Positions 57,305-64,000 of a DNA stretch of 64,000 nucleotides are shown piece by piece. The translations under genes were made by a program, and so were the position numbers. Source of the stretch: Prochlorococcus sp. AG-355-P07 (GTDB lineage: Bacteria; Cyanobacteriota; Cyanobacteriia; PCC-6307; Cyanobiaceae); the NCBI GenBank assembly GCA_003280575.1, contig QCEN01000002.1:1-64000 (forward strand), read 5' to 3'. Positions within the stretch are counted from its first letter, which is position 1, and every line of letters begins with the position of its first letter. Below the pieces are notes generated by a model. That model saw only the letters and a list, made by a program, of their open reading frames with translations, was not told where the DNA came from and ran no database searches.

Positions 57305-57481
57305 ATGACTGATATAAAACAAAAAAAAGAAAACGTAAAGATGCATTTAAAAGATTTAAGACAAAACTTAAAAAAAATGCATTTATCAGTTACTGAAGAA
57401 TTAATATTACCCCAGCCAGATGAAGTAAAAACATTAATGAAAAAAATGGATCAACTATTGAAATTAATAGAATCAAAATAA
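57305..57481 (+). CDS. Small helical protein, unknown
   Basis: A 58-residue ORF too short for common gene cut-offs. It starts MTDIKQKKENVKMHLKDL and runs on in two amphipathic helices separated by LILPQPDE. The heptad-like spacing of Leu/Met suggests self-association. The start has an AT-rich upstream region without clear ribosome site. It is placed in register with the small gene cluster, 41 bp before a lipoprotein gene. Confidence 0.5.
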   Translation: MTDIKQKKENVKMHLKDLRQNLKKMHLSVTEELILPQPDEVKTLMKKMDQLLKLIESK

Positions 57482-57522
57482 ACTATAATTTAACTAGCTT
57501 AGAATTATCAAAAGATTAAAAA

Positions 57523-57879
57523 ATGAAAATAATAAAGAAATTATCACAAATATTTTTAATTTTAATTTTCTTGACTTCCTGTAATACATCATTAAAAAAA
57601 GACTCCCCTATAATTAATTCAGAAGAAAATATTAATTCAAATACTGACTCTGAAAAGAAAAGAATGGAAATAAAATTTTCCTGTGGAGAAGATGGGGTTG
57701 TAGATTATTTAAATGATGGATGGATTATCTTAAAAGAAGATTCTCAAGAAAAAATTTGCACTTGGAAATCTATTCCTGCAACAAAAGATTGTGATATGGA
57801 AAAAGATAAAGGCTGTAAAATAACAACACCAGACAAAATTGGTGAAGAGAAAATTTATTTGTTAGAAAAACAATTTTAA
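57523..57879 (+). CDS. Small putative lipoprotein
   Basis: A 118-residue lipoprotein precursor: hydrophobic signal then lipobox FLTSC with Cys20. The mature part is charged at first, then holds KFSCGEDGVVDYLNDGWIILKED with four further cysteines (SCGED, ICTWK, DCDMEK, GCKITT), likely two disulfides in the periplasm. No family recognised. Confidence 0.65.
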   Translation: MKIIKKLSQIFLILIFLTSCNTSLKKDSPIINSEENINSNTDSEKKRMEIKFSCGEDGVVDYLNDGWIILKEDSQEKICTWKSIPATKDCDMEKDKGCKITTPDKIGEEKIYLLEKQF

Positions 57880-57883
57880 TATT

Positions 57884-58012
57884 ATGAGTCCAAAATCTGA
57901 ATATTTAATAGACTTGATATTTAAGAAATTAAAAAACTATGAGGCTAAAGAAATCTTTTTAGAAAAAGAAAATTTTCAGGAATTTATTTCTTCACTTTTA
58001 AAGGAAGATTGA
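57884..58012 (+). CDS. Small hypothetical protein (42 aa)
   Basis: A 42-residue ORF that begins 4 bp after the lipoprotein stop: MSPKSEYLIDLIFKKLKNYE, then a helical acidic part ending in SSLLKED. Its only support is the tight spacing and reasonable amphipathic composition. An antisense 36-codon ORF overlaps its end and is less likely. Confidence 0.4.
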   Translation: MSPKSEYLIDLIFKKLKNYEAKEIFLEKENFQEFISSLLKED

Positions 58013-58072
58013 ATTCCTTTGATAATATAATCAATCTCGTTATAGTAAGAAAAGTTTGTAGGAATAATCTTG

Positions 58073-58186
58073 TATAATTTTTCCCCTTTAACATATATCC
58101 TAATGATTACATTTATATTAAGCCTATATTTTTTATATAAGGTTACTTCTAACGGAAATAAATAAGAATAGGAGTTCTATTCTTTT
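58073..58186 (+). ncRNA. Candidate small RNA in the gap between two small genes
   Basis: A perfect TATAAT (58073-58078), preceded by TG, is followed about 50 bases on by a stem-loop (58123-58142, 7 bp with one bulge, T-rich loop) and then by a perfect 8-bp hairpin AAGAATAG/CTATTCTT (58164-58171 with 58177-58184) with a GAGTT loop and further T residues. The span would give an RNA of about 100 nt. It contains no ORF longer than 20 codons. No -35 box is evident. The hairpin may only be a terminator for the convergent genes on both sides. Confidence 0.35.
58164..58184. terminator. Weak hairpin terminator between convergent small genes
   Basis: AAGAATAG and CTATTCTT form a perfect 8-bp stem with a 5-base loop. 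It is AT-rich and the following T run is short (TT on the plus strand; ATTTATTT on the minus strand), so efficiency may be low. It lies directly after the stop of the 58185-58367 gene. Confidence 0.5.
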
Positions 58187-58367
58187 AGATAATTGGGTCT
58201 TCTCTAAGTAATAAAACTGTATGATTACTTAAACCATCCTTAATCCATTCCTTGTATTCTTCTAAAACACACTTTTTATCAGAATTATCTAATAAAGATA
58301 TTCTGTTTTTGGCGTTATCTAGAGCTAATTTAATACAGAATTCGTAATCTTTAGATTTTTCTTGCAT
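58185..58367 (-). CDS. Small hypothetical protein (60 aa)
   Basis: A 60-residue soluble protein starting MQEKSKDYEFCIKLALDNAK and continuing with a helical, Asp/Lys-rich stretch (LEEYKEWIKDGLSNHTVLLL). I start at the ATG at 58367; an open frame extends 29 codons upstream to an ATG at 58454, but that part is Leu/Lys-rich and looks non-coding. Not recognised. Confidence 0.5.
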   Translation of the reverse strand: MQEKSKDYEFCIKLALDNAKNRISLLDNSDKKCVLEEYKEWIKDGLSNHTVLLLREDPII

Positions 58368-58508
58368 TAGTTTTTTTTTAAATTTTAGTAAAAATAATCG
58401 CCTATTATGTATTAGAAATAACATTAATAAGCTTTCATTTGGTATGAGTATCAAGCAATACGGAACAATTTTTTATATATTAGTGATAATAAGATTTTTC
58501 TTATAATT

Positions 58509-58703
58509 ATGTCATACGAAGCAGGTAGTAAAGAATGTAGACATTTGATTGAAGCGAAGGAAAGCCTTCTTTCAGCAATGGAAGCATTAAGCAATATTAG
58601 TTCAACTGATCTATTACAAATTCAAATTAAAGAAATTTATAATAAATTAGAGCAGATGCATGACAATAGAAAAAAAATAGAATCGGCTACTAATTACTTA
58701 TAA
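58509..58703 (+). CDS. Small helical protein (64 aa), unknown
   Basis: A 64-residue protein, two predicted amphipathic helices (CRHLIEAKESLLSAMEALSNI and LLQIQIKEIYNKLEQM) joined by SSTD. Its length and helix pattern recall small helical hairpin proteins. It is convergent with the next gene, 13 bp apart, which also encodes a helical hairpin of similar size. Confidence 0.55.
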   Translation: MSYEAGSKECRHLIEAKESLLSAMEALSNISSTDLLQIQIKEIYNKLEQMHDNRKKIESATNYL

Positions 58704-58716
58704 TTTATTCAAAATA

Positions 58717-58923
58717 TTAAAATTTTCCTAGTTGACCTTTCATATTTTTCACTCTTTTATCTGATAATAAATCTAGTAAAGCATCTAGTTGTGCATGTAC
58801 TTCCTTTGCTTCACTAAGATCCGGCAACAAATCATCCTTTATAAGCATTTGATGCATCTCTCTAAGCTCTAACCTTATATATCTTAGGTGAGAACTAACT
58901 TCTTCTCTCTTAGTTGCACTCAT
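58717..58923 (-). CDS. Small conserved helical protein (68 aa)
   Basis: A 68-residue protein with strong helical pattern: SSHLRYIRLELREMHQMLI, then DLLPDLSEAKEVHAQLDALLDLL and a basic tail. The regular Leu spacing suggests a dimeric helical hairpin. I have a vague sense that it recurs in Prochlorococcus but cannot name a family. A 136 bp AT-rich gap lies on its 5' side. Confidence 0.6.
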   Translation of the reverse strand: MSATKREEVSSHLRYIRLELREMHQMLIKDDLLPDLSEAKEVHAQLDALLDLLSDKRVKNMKGQLGKF

Positions 58924-59059
58924 ATTAGCTTTTAATATTTCTAATTATACATTATTGCGTTTTATTGTCCCTTAGTAAATTTGACTAAATTAGTAAATAT
59001 AAGGATATAAAACACATCAAAAAATTTTTTTTAAGTTTCGATGTAGTAATATACCACTC

Positions 59060-59233
59060 ATGAAAAACAAAAAAACTAAAAAATTACAATCTAAGTCAAA
59101 TAAGAAAAATCAAGAATTGGGTCAAACAAAAAATTCTGCAAAATTAGTTCTTTTTATTTTTGGAATAGGTCCAATAATTGGTATAACATTATTTTTATAT
59201 AGCAAGGGTTTTTTTAATTCACCAAATATGTAA
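59060..59233 (+). CDS. Small single-span membrane protein (57 aa)
   Basis: A 57-residue ORF: a basic first half (MKNKKTKKLQSKSNKKNQEL) and one membrane span (LVLFIFGIGPIIGITLFLY, about residues 31-49) with a short tail. By the positive-inside rule the N-terminus is cytoplasmic. It is not recognised; the composition suits a real small membrane protein. Confidence 0.55.
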   Translation: MKNKKTKKLQSKSNKKNQELGQTKNSAKLVLFIFGIGPIIGITLFLYSKGFFNSPNM

Positions 59234-59285
59234 ATCTTGTGTTTTGAATATTAAACATAGATAAGTTACTTTAATAAAAAAATAA

Positions 59286-59489
59286 TTATTTAAATTTTTT
59301 TAATGAAAATACCCTAAATTCAGCCATTTTTCTTGCATTTTCTGGATTAGAAACTAGAAAAGGATGGTCAGATAAAAGTTCAAATACTTTATCTATCTTT
59401 AAGCACAAATCCTCACAATCAATATTTTTCCATTCTTCGTCAAATGACATTGCAAAACTATCAGCATTGTCATAAAGTTTATTTCTCAT
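59286..59489 (-). CDS. Small hypothetical protein (67 aa)
   Basis: A 67-residue soluble protein, MRNKLYDNADSFAMSFDEEW followed by a helical stretch with LCLKIDKVFELLSDHPFLV and a basic, Phe-rich end. No family recognised. Its upstream gap (59490-59710) is shared with the next plus-strand gene. Confidence 0.5.
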   Translation of the reverse strand: MRNKLYDNADSFAMSFDEEWKNIDCEDLCLKIDKVFELLSDHPFLVSNPENARKMAEFRVFSLKKFK

Positions 59490-59710
59490 AAGATTAAGAA
59501 TTTTAAATGAGAAAGATATTAAAATCTTGACCTAATCTAAAAGAATAATTAGAGAACATAGAAAAACTCTAATAATAATCAAGAGATAACTTTCTAAAAA
59601 GTACATTAATACTATACTTTCTTTTATTACTTAACTTTACACTATGTACTATCAATAAAATCTGAACAAATTTGACAGAAGTGTTACAATAATGGCATAT
59701 ACAAAATTTT
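59490..59710. other. Divergent intergenic region, no gene seen
   Basis: This 221 bp gap lies between divergent small genes. It contains a perfect 7-bp inverted repeat ATTAGAG (59548-59554) / CTCTAAT (59567-59573) with a 12-base loop, a TATACT hexamer near 59612, and a TTGACA at 59671-59676 just upstream of the RHH-like gene. The TTGACA has no -10 at normal spacing. No ORF is supported. Confidence 0.4.
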
Positions 59711-60079
59711 ATGGAAAATAAAGTTAAAAGAATCGGATATCTTCCTAGAAAAAGGGTACTTGAAATTATTGATGAAATATCTAAGAGCGAATCAATAAGT
59801 AGATCTAAAGTTGTTGGAATATTAGTTGAGGAAGCATTAGATTCCAGAGGAATTGCAAATTTTGGATATAGCAATATTAAAAAATCGAAAATATACAAAT
59901 CTGATAATTTCAGAGATGTTCAAAATGACAATATGCAATCAAAAGAAGCAGAAGATGAATTTGTTGATGATAGTGGTTACACAGTTTCTTCTCACAAAAC
60001 CTTAGATCGCTCAATATCTTCTGCTGATATAGAATTAGCTAATAAAATTAATATTCTTAAGGAATCTGGATTAATATAG
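59711..60079 (+). CDS. Putative ribbon-helix-helix-like protein
   Basis: A 122-residue protein. Its first 50 residues resemble a ribbon-helix-helix DNA-binding domain: a strand VKRIGYLPR, helix KRVLEIIDEISKSE, a turn SISRSK and helix VVGILVEEALDSRG. The remaining 70 residues are acidic and probably unstructured, with a final helix DIELANKINILKESGLI. It may be a transcription regulator or partner; targets are unknown. It stands 131 bp before the DUF2130 gene. Confidence 0.5.
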   Translation: MENKVKRIGYLPRKRVLEIIDEISKSESISRSKVVGILVEEALDSRGIANFGYSNIKKSKIYKSDNFRDVQNDNMQSKEAEDEFVDDSGYTVSSHKTLDRSISSADIELANKINILKESGLI

Positions 60080-60113
60080 CTTCCATTAAATATTTATATT
60101 TTTTTTAATGCAT

Positions 60114-60130
60114 AACAATGAATCATTGTT
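60114..60130 (+). terminator. Short hairpin after the RHH-like gene
   Basis: AACAATG (60114-60120) and CATTGTT (60124-60130) form a 7-bp stem with a 3-base loop, 35 bases after the stop, followed by TATTCTTAG rather than a clean T run. A weak terminator is the simplest reading. Confidence 0.35.
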
Positions 60131-60209
60131 TATTCTTAGTCAAGATTAATATTCTTTTTACATAATTCGAATATTAAATCCTTTCTAAAGTAAATTTTGT
60201 AATTTAAAA

Positions 60210-61529
60210 ATGAAAGATATTAAATGTCCCTCATGCGGAAAAACTTTCAGAATTGATCCAAGCAGTTTTGAAGAAATACTTCTTCAAATAAAAGACGAAG
60301 AATTCAATAAACAAATAAAAGAAAGACTTCTATTAGCTGAAGAAGATAATAAAAAATCTTTAAAAATTTTAAAGCGTGAATTAGAAATCAAGTTAATAGA
60401 GCAAAACCGCATTAAAGAGAACGAGATCAAAGTTCTTGAATCTAAATTAAATATTGCTGAAGAGAAGAAAATACGTGCCCTAAATGATTTAAAAAATCAA
60501 TCAATAAATAAAATTAATTCTCTTAATAATGAATTAGAGAATTTAAAAACCGAAATCAAAAGTCAATCTTTAATTTCAGAATTATCTTTAAAAAATAAGG
60601 TCAATGAAGCAGTAGCTAATTTAGAAAAAGAAAACTCATCTCTAACAAATTCCCTTGAAAAGATGAGACTTGAATATTCAATTAATGAAAAATCAATTGA
60701 AGAAAAGTTTAAAAGCAAAATTAGTGAAAGGGACCTGACTATTAGGGAGCTAAGAGAAATGAAATCTAGATTATCTACAAAAATGGTTGGGGAAACCTTA
60801 GAAATCCATTGCGAAACCCAATTTAATCTTAATCGTGCTACTGCATTTAAAAACTCATATTTCGAAAAGGATAATGATGCCACTTCTGGAAGTAAAGGTG
60901 ACTATATATTTAGGGAATTTGATGAAAATAAAACTGAAGTAGTATCTATAATGTTCGAGATGAAGAATGAAAGTTTAAATGGAACTAATAAAAGAAAAAA
61001 TGAAGATTTTTTAAAAGAATTAGATAAAGATAGAAGACAAAAATCTTGTGAGTATGCAGTACTCGTATCCCTTCTAGAACCAGATAGTGAACTTTATAAC
61101 GCAGGAATAGTAGATGTGTCACATAGGTTTCCAAAAATGTATGTCATAAGACCTCAATTTTTCTTACCTATTATTTCTCTACTAAGAAATGCGTCTATGG
61201 AATCTTTAAAATACAAATTACAAATTGATTTAATGAAACGAGAGAATTATGACGTAACTAATTTTGAAAGTACTCTTGAACAATTTAAGAATGCAGTTGG
61301 TAAAAATGTTTCACTTGCCCAAGATAGATTTAATGATGCAATTTCAGAAATTGATAAATCAATAACCCATTTACAAAAAACTAAGGAGGCTTTAATTCTT
61401 TCAAAAAAACATCTTTTATCCGCAGACAGCAAATCTCAAGATTTAACAGTAAAGAAATTAACTAGAAATAACCCAACCATGAAAAAAAAGTTTAATGATT
61501 TAAATAACCTCGAAGATCAAGTCGCCTAA
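60210..61529 (+). CDS. DUF2130 protein: zinc knuckle, coiled coil and nuclease-like domain
   Basis: A 439-residue protein of the DUF2130 family. It opens with a CPSCGKTF zinc-ribbon-like start (Cys6, Cys9), continues with a long charged coiled coil (about 25-190), then the family domain. In that domain GDYIF (Asp231) and, after a strand, FEMK (Glu250, Lys252) have the spacing of a PD-(D/E)xK nuclease site, preceded by GETLEIH with Glu residues. A nuclease activity is inference. The C-terminus is helical. It is followed by a 99 bp AT-rich gap. Confidence 0.8.
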   Translation: MKDIKCPSCGKTFRIDPSSFEEILLQIKDEEFNKQIKERLLLAEEDNKKSLKILKRELEIKLIEQNRIKENEIKVLESKLNIAEEKKIRALNDLKNQSINKINSLNNELENLKTEIKSQSLISELSLKNKVNEAVANLEKENSSLTNSLEKMRLEYSINEKSIEEKFKSKISERDLTIRELREMKSRLSTKMVGETLEIHCETQFNLNRATAFKNSYFEKDNDATSGSKGDYIFREFDENKTEVVSIMFEMKNESLNGTNKRKNEDFLKELDKDRRQKSCEYAVLVSLLEPDSELYNAGIVDVSHRFPKMYVIRPQFFLPIISLLRNASMESLKYKLQIDLMKRENYDVTNFESTLEQFKNAVGKNVSLAQDRFNDAISEIDKSITHLQKTKEALILSKKHLLSADSKSQDLTVKKLTRNNPTMKKKFNDLNNLEDQVA

Positions 61530-61628
61530 TAAAGCAATAATTTTTGAAATTAATAATAGTTAAAAATATATTTCATTTCTAATTTATAAATATATTATTA
61601 TTAATGAATTCCACAGTAAAAAAAAATA

Positions 61629-61910
61629 ATGTCTAGCAACACTCCAATATTTACTATTGCCAAAGATCTTAATGTTGAAAGTAATAGAATATTATTAGCC
61701 TGCCAGAAACTTGGAATCAAAGCAAAAGGTGCCACAAAAAGATTAAATAAAGAAGAATTAGAAAAAATTCAAAGTTATTTTGAAACGGGGAAAAATGTAT
61801 CAGATGAAGTAATTAATTTGAATAAAGTCAAAGCTAAAAGCAGTTCAAGAAAAATTGCAGAAAAAGTAAAAATAAACTATTTTGCAAACAGACTTATCCG
61901 CAAATCTTAA
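61629..61910 (+). CDS. Stand-alone IF2_N-domain mini-protein
   Basis: A 93-residue protein whose first 55 residues look like the IF2_N domain of translation initiation factor IF-2: TIAKDLNVESNRILLACQKLGIKAKG, then ATKRLNKEELEKIQSYF. The rest is basic and short. No GTPase domain follows, so it cannot act as IF-2. It may bind RNA or the ribosome, or be a fragment derived from infB by partial duplication. Function is unknown. Confidence 0.7.
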   Translation: MSSNTPIFTIAKDLNVESNRILLACQKLGIKAKGATKRLNKEELEKIQSYFETGKNVSDEVINLNKVKAKSSSRKIAEKVKINYFANRLIRKS

Positions 61911-61994
61911 ATAAAACTTATTTTTACTAATTACTTAAAGGAATAATCCACAGAAGAAAAAAATAATAATTTATCATAAGTAAAAATACTTAAA

Positions 61995-62408
61995 ATGAGC
62001 TTAATTCAAATTCTAAAAACTCTAGAAAAATCTTGGGAAAGAGAAGATATTCTTCTAAAAATAAAGAATGGATTAGGTACTGACGAGATAGTTGATGAAT
62101 TTCTTTTAAACAACGAACTAAAAATTAAAAAATTAAATTCTTTATTAAAACAAGAAGACATTGACTTATTAAATCAAGTAGAAAAACTATCTACTTGTGA
62201 ATCTAAATTAATAAATAAGATTAAATATGCAAATCACTTAGAAAAAAATGAAAGTCAAGAAATAATAAATCAGAAAAAAACTTCGCCAACTAAAAAAGTT
62301 CCTTCTAACAGAATTAGTTCATTCATGATTAATTGGAGTAACAAATTTGTAGTTATTGCTTTACTAACAATTTCAGCCATAGCTTTATCAAAACAAGCGT
62401 GGGCATAA
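61995..62408 (+). CDS. Hypothetical protein with C-terminal membrane segment
   Basis: A 137-residue protein. The first 80 residues are helical and charged (LIQILKTLEKSWEREDILLKI and KIKKLNSLLKQEDIDLL); residues about 117-134 form a hydrophobic segment (KFVVIALLTISAIALSKQAWA) at the very end, as in tail-anchored proteins. Not recognised. It precedes the exonuclease gene by 35 bp. Confidence 0.6.
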   Translation: MSLIQILKTLEKSWEREDILLKIKNGLGTDEIVDEFLLNNELKIKKLNSLLKQEDIDLLNQVEKLSTCESKLINKIKYANHLEKNESQEIINQKKTSPTKKVPSNRISSFMINWSNKFVVIALLTISAIALSKQAWA

Positions 62409-62443
62409 TTAGCTAAATTAACTTCATTGTAAGAAGTGTAGTT

Positions 62444-63430
62444 TTGAGAACTAAACAAGAATATTTAATTAGATATAAAGATGGAAATCTTTATTGTGAA
62501 CTTGCTGATATTTGGATTGATCCAAGCAAGCCAGTAAAAAAAGCATTAATAACTCATGCTCATTTTGATCACTTTACATTTGGCTGTGAAGAATACATTT
62601 CTACTAGGGAAACTGCGATACTTCTTAAAGAAAGAGTTGGAGATAATATCAAAATTAAGACTTTTGAATATGGCGAAGAATTTAAGATAAATGGCATTAA
62701 TATTTCCTTTCATCCTTCTGGTCACATCCTTGGATCTTGTCAAATAAGGTTTATTTTTGCTGAGGAAAAATGGCTAATCTCTGGTGACTTTAAGCTTCAA
62801 AAAGATGATACGTGCAAACAATATGAAATAGTCAAAACTGATTATTTAATAAGCGAATGTACTTTTGGTTTGCCAATATTTAAGTGGGATGAATCAAAGA
62901 AGATAGCAAATGATATTTCAAAATGGATAACTAATTCACCAGAAAAAACTTCTTTACTTTTCTGCTATTCACTTGGAAAAGCTCAGAGATTGTTAAACGA
63001 AATTAGTCAAACAAATTTTAAAGGCAATATTTATTCCCATGACAGTATTCATAAAATGAACAATAGTTATAAAAAACTTGGAATTGATATTAAAGATACT
63101 ATAAAAATCGAAAATAAAAAAAAGATTGATGAACTTAAAGGAAGTCTAATATTATTACCACCATCTTTAAGTAAGGGCTCTTATCTAAAAAATTTCAAAA
63201 ATATTCAAACAGCTTTTGCGAGTGGATGGATGTCAATAAGAGCTTTAAGAAAAAGATCAGGATATGACAAGGGATTCCCAATCTCTGATCATGCAGATTG
63301 GGATGGAATTCTGGAAGTAGTAAAAAAGTCTGAAGCAAAAAATGTATTTTTTCATCATGGAGATAGTGAAGCTATAAGTAAATTTTTGGTTGAAAAGGAA
63401 TCAATAAATGTTCTTTTCTTTGGTAATTAA
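62444..63430 (+). CDS. Ligase-associated DNA exonuclease (metallo-beta-lactamase fold)
   Basis: A 328-residue MBL-fold nuclease of the group found beside ATP-dependent DNA ligases. The metal motif HxHxDH is THAHFDHF, with further ligands in HPSGHILGSC, WLISGDFK and SDHADWDG. Related enzymes act in DNA end processing. The start is TTG at 62444, in agreement with the RTKQEYLIRYKDG beginning. The ligase gene follows 2 bp after its stop, so the two are one operon. Confidence 0.88.
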   Translation: MRTKQEYLIRYKDGNLYCELADIWIDPSKPVKKALITHAHFDHFTFGCEEYISTRETAILLKERVGDNIKIKTFEYGEEFKINGINISFHPSGHILGSCQIRFIFAEEKWLISGDFKLQKDDTCKQYEIVKTDYLISECTFGLPIFKWDESKKIANDISKWITNSPEKTSLLFCYSLGKAQRLLNEISQTNFKGNIYSHDSIHKMNNSYKKLGIDIKDTIKIENKKKIDELKGSLILLPPSLSKGSYLKNFKNIQTAFASGWMSIRALRKRSGYDKGFPISDHADWDGILEVVKKSEAKNVFFHHGDSEAISKFLVEKESINVLFFGN

Positions 63431-63432
63431 AT

Positions 63433-64000
63433 ATGAGCTTAAAAAATTTTTCAGAATTATTTGTAGATTTAGATTCAAGTAACAGTACAAATAATAAAAT
63501 TGAAGTTTTAAAGAATTATTTTTTATCTAATGATCCAATAGAAAATTCATGGGCGATATATTTACTGACTGGGAAAAGTAATAAGAGATTTATTAGTGGA
63601 AGATATTTAAAAAATCTTTTTTGTCAAATATATGAATACCCTGAATGGTTAATTGACACATGTTATCTAAAAGTTGGTGATTCTGCTGAGGTAATAACCT
63701 TATTACTTAAAAATAAAAGTACTTCCAGAAAAAAGAAATTATCAAATATAAGTCTCAATGAATTACTAAGCAAAACAATCCCTGATTTATCAAAACTTAA
63801 GGAAGAGGAGAAAAATTTACAAATTAAAAATATTTGGGAAACATTACCTGAAGAAAACCATCTAATTTTCAATAAAATTCTTACAGGAACTTTTAGAGTA
63901 GGAGTTTCTATCGGATTAATCACAAAATCAATATCAAAACTAATTAATATTGATGAAGAGATTATTTCCCATAGGTTGATGGGCAATTTTGAACCTTCAA
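63433..64000 (+). CDS. ligB: ATP-dependent DNA ligase, N-terminal part (cut by window edge)
   Basis: The first 189 codons of an ATP-dependent DNA ligase that runs off the right end. Visible are the N-terminal helical DNA-binding domain (FSELFVDLDSS, ENSWAIYLLTGK, DSAEVITLL) and the conserved LTGTFRVGVSIGLITKSISKL segment. The adenylated lysine and the catalytic domains lie beyond the window. It is linked to the exonuclease gene with 2 bp between, the standard ligase/exonuclease pair; a large helicase gene often follows in such loci. Confidence 0.85.
   Translation, partial: MSLKNFSELFVDLDSSNSTNNKIEVLKNYFLSNDPIENSWAIYLLTGKSNKRFISGRYLKNLFCQIYEYPEWLIDTCYLKVGDSAEVITLLLKNKSTSRKKKLSNISLNELLSKTIPDLSKLKEEEKNLQIKNIWETLPEENHLIFNKILTGTFRVGVSIGLITKSISKLINIDEEIISHRLMGNFEPS

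Noticed and set aside
57984-58094. A 36-codon minus-strand ORF overlapping the end of the 42-residue gene
   Set aside because: It is antisense to a tightly spaced plus-strand ORF, has no distinct composition, and ends before any credible context.
58103-58165. A 20-codon hydrophobic ORF inside the candidate small RNA
   Set aside because: It is too short to judge and its frame crosses the first stem-loop; chance is the simpler explanation.
59671-59690. TTGACA followed by TACAAT, as a promoter of the RHH-like gene
   Set aside because: The spacing between the two hexamers is only 8 bases and no -10 is found at 16-18 bases, so the pair is not a normal promoter.

Overview
The window reads as a single contiguous piece of a small, very AT-rich picocyanobacterial chromosome, almost certainly Prochlorococcus of a high-light type. 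The evidence is gene content and style: chlorophyll geranylgeranyl reductase (ChlP), PetN, phycocyanobilin:ferredoxin oxidoreductase with no phycobilisome genes in view, Psb29/Thf1, SipA, carbon-fixation genes, Gram-negative envelope genes (LpxD, LptB), very short intergenic gaps, frequent TTG/GTG starts and few Shine-Dalgarno sequences. I see no tRNA, rRNA, insertion sequence, integrase, prophage or CRISPR array.

Layout. 1-9.2 kb (+): a tight run with a DUF3685 (Ycf55-like) protein, a thioredoxin-fold protein, a CofE-like protein, a GNAT, RuvX, DUF3727, YqeG, ProB, LpxD and LeuB. 9.3-15.1 kb (+): phosphoribulokinase (bacterial class I type), AccD, a small exported protein, a Gfo/Idh oxidoreductase, then class I and class II fructose-bisphosphate aldolases, closed by a strong bidirectional terminator. 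15.1-18 kb (-): PurQ, PurS, a tiny DnaJ-type zinc-finger protein, a CobW-type GTPase and a pentapeptide protein. 18-20.7 kb (+): a degenerate uracil phosphoribosyltransferase-like protein and IlvD. 20.7-27.6 kb (-): a carbon/tetrapyrrole run GlpX, HemA, GlgC, Gnd, Pgl, CIA30. 27.8 kb Rpe (+). 28.6-33.5 kb (-): CcsA, LptB, DUF309, TypA, VanY-type peptidase. 33.6 kb ChlP (+), GlyS (-), sulfite reductase (+). 39-49.5 kb (-): VanX-type peptidase, RecG, a lineage-specific protein, Tsf, RpsB, a glycosyltransferase, DevA/DevC/DevB exporter, PcyA. 49.5-55.5 kb: a two-gene M16 peptidase, SipA, FtsH, ClpP, Psb29. 55.5-60.1 kb: PetN with a coupled small membrane protein, then a cluster of small orphan genes. 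60.2-64 kb (+): DUF2130 protein, an IF2_N mini-protein, a membrane protein, a ligase-associated exonuclease and the start of an ATP-dependent DNA ligase cut by the window edge.

The genes join carbon fixation and its nocturnal counterpart (Calvin enzymes Prk, Fba, GlpX, Rpe; oxidative pentose phosphate Gnd, Pgl; glycogen GlgC) with pigment synthesis (HemA, ChlP, PcyA), photosystem upkeep (FtsH, ClpP, Psb29, SipA) and core translation. The most striking non-coding signal is the 5' leader of rpsB: two interleaved perfect inverted repeats (9 and 8 bp) that form a pseudoknot, a third hairpin that competes with one of its helices, a GGAGG box unusually far from the start codon, and a well-placed extended -10 promoter that would start the transcript just before the structure. 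Other points of interest are the catalytically degenerate UPRTase-like protein, the class I phosphoribulokinase, the petN-coupled 46-residue membrane protein and a candidate small RNA near 58.1 kb.
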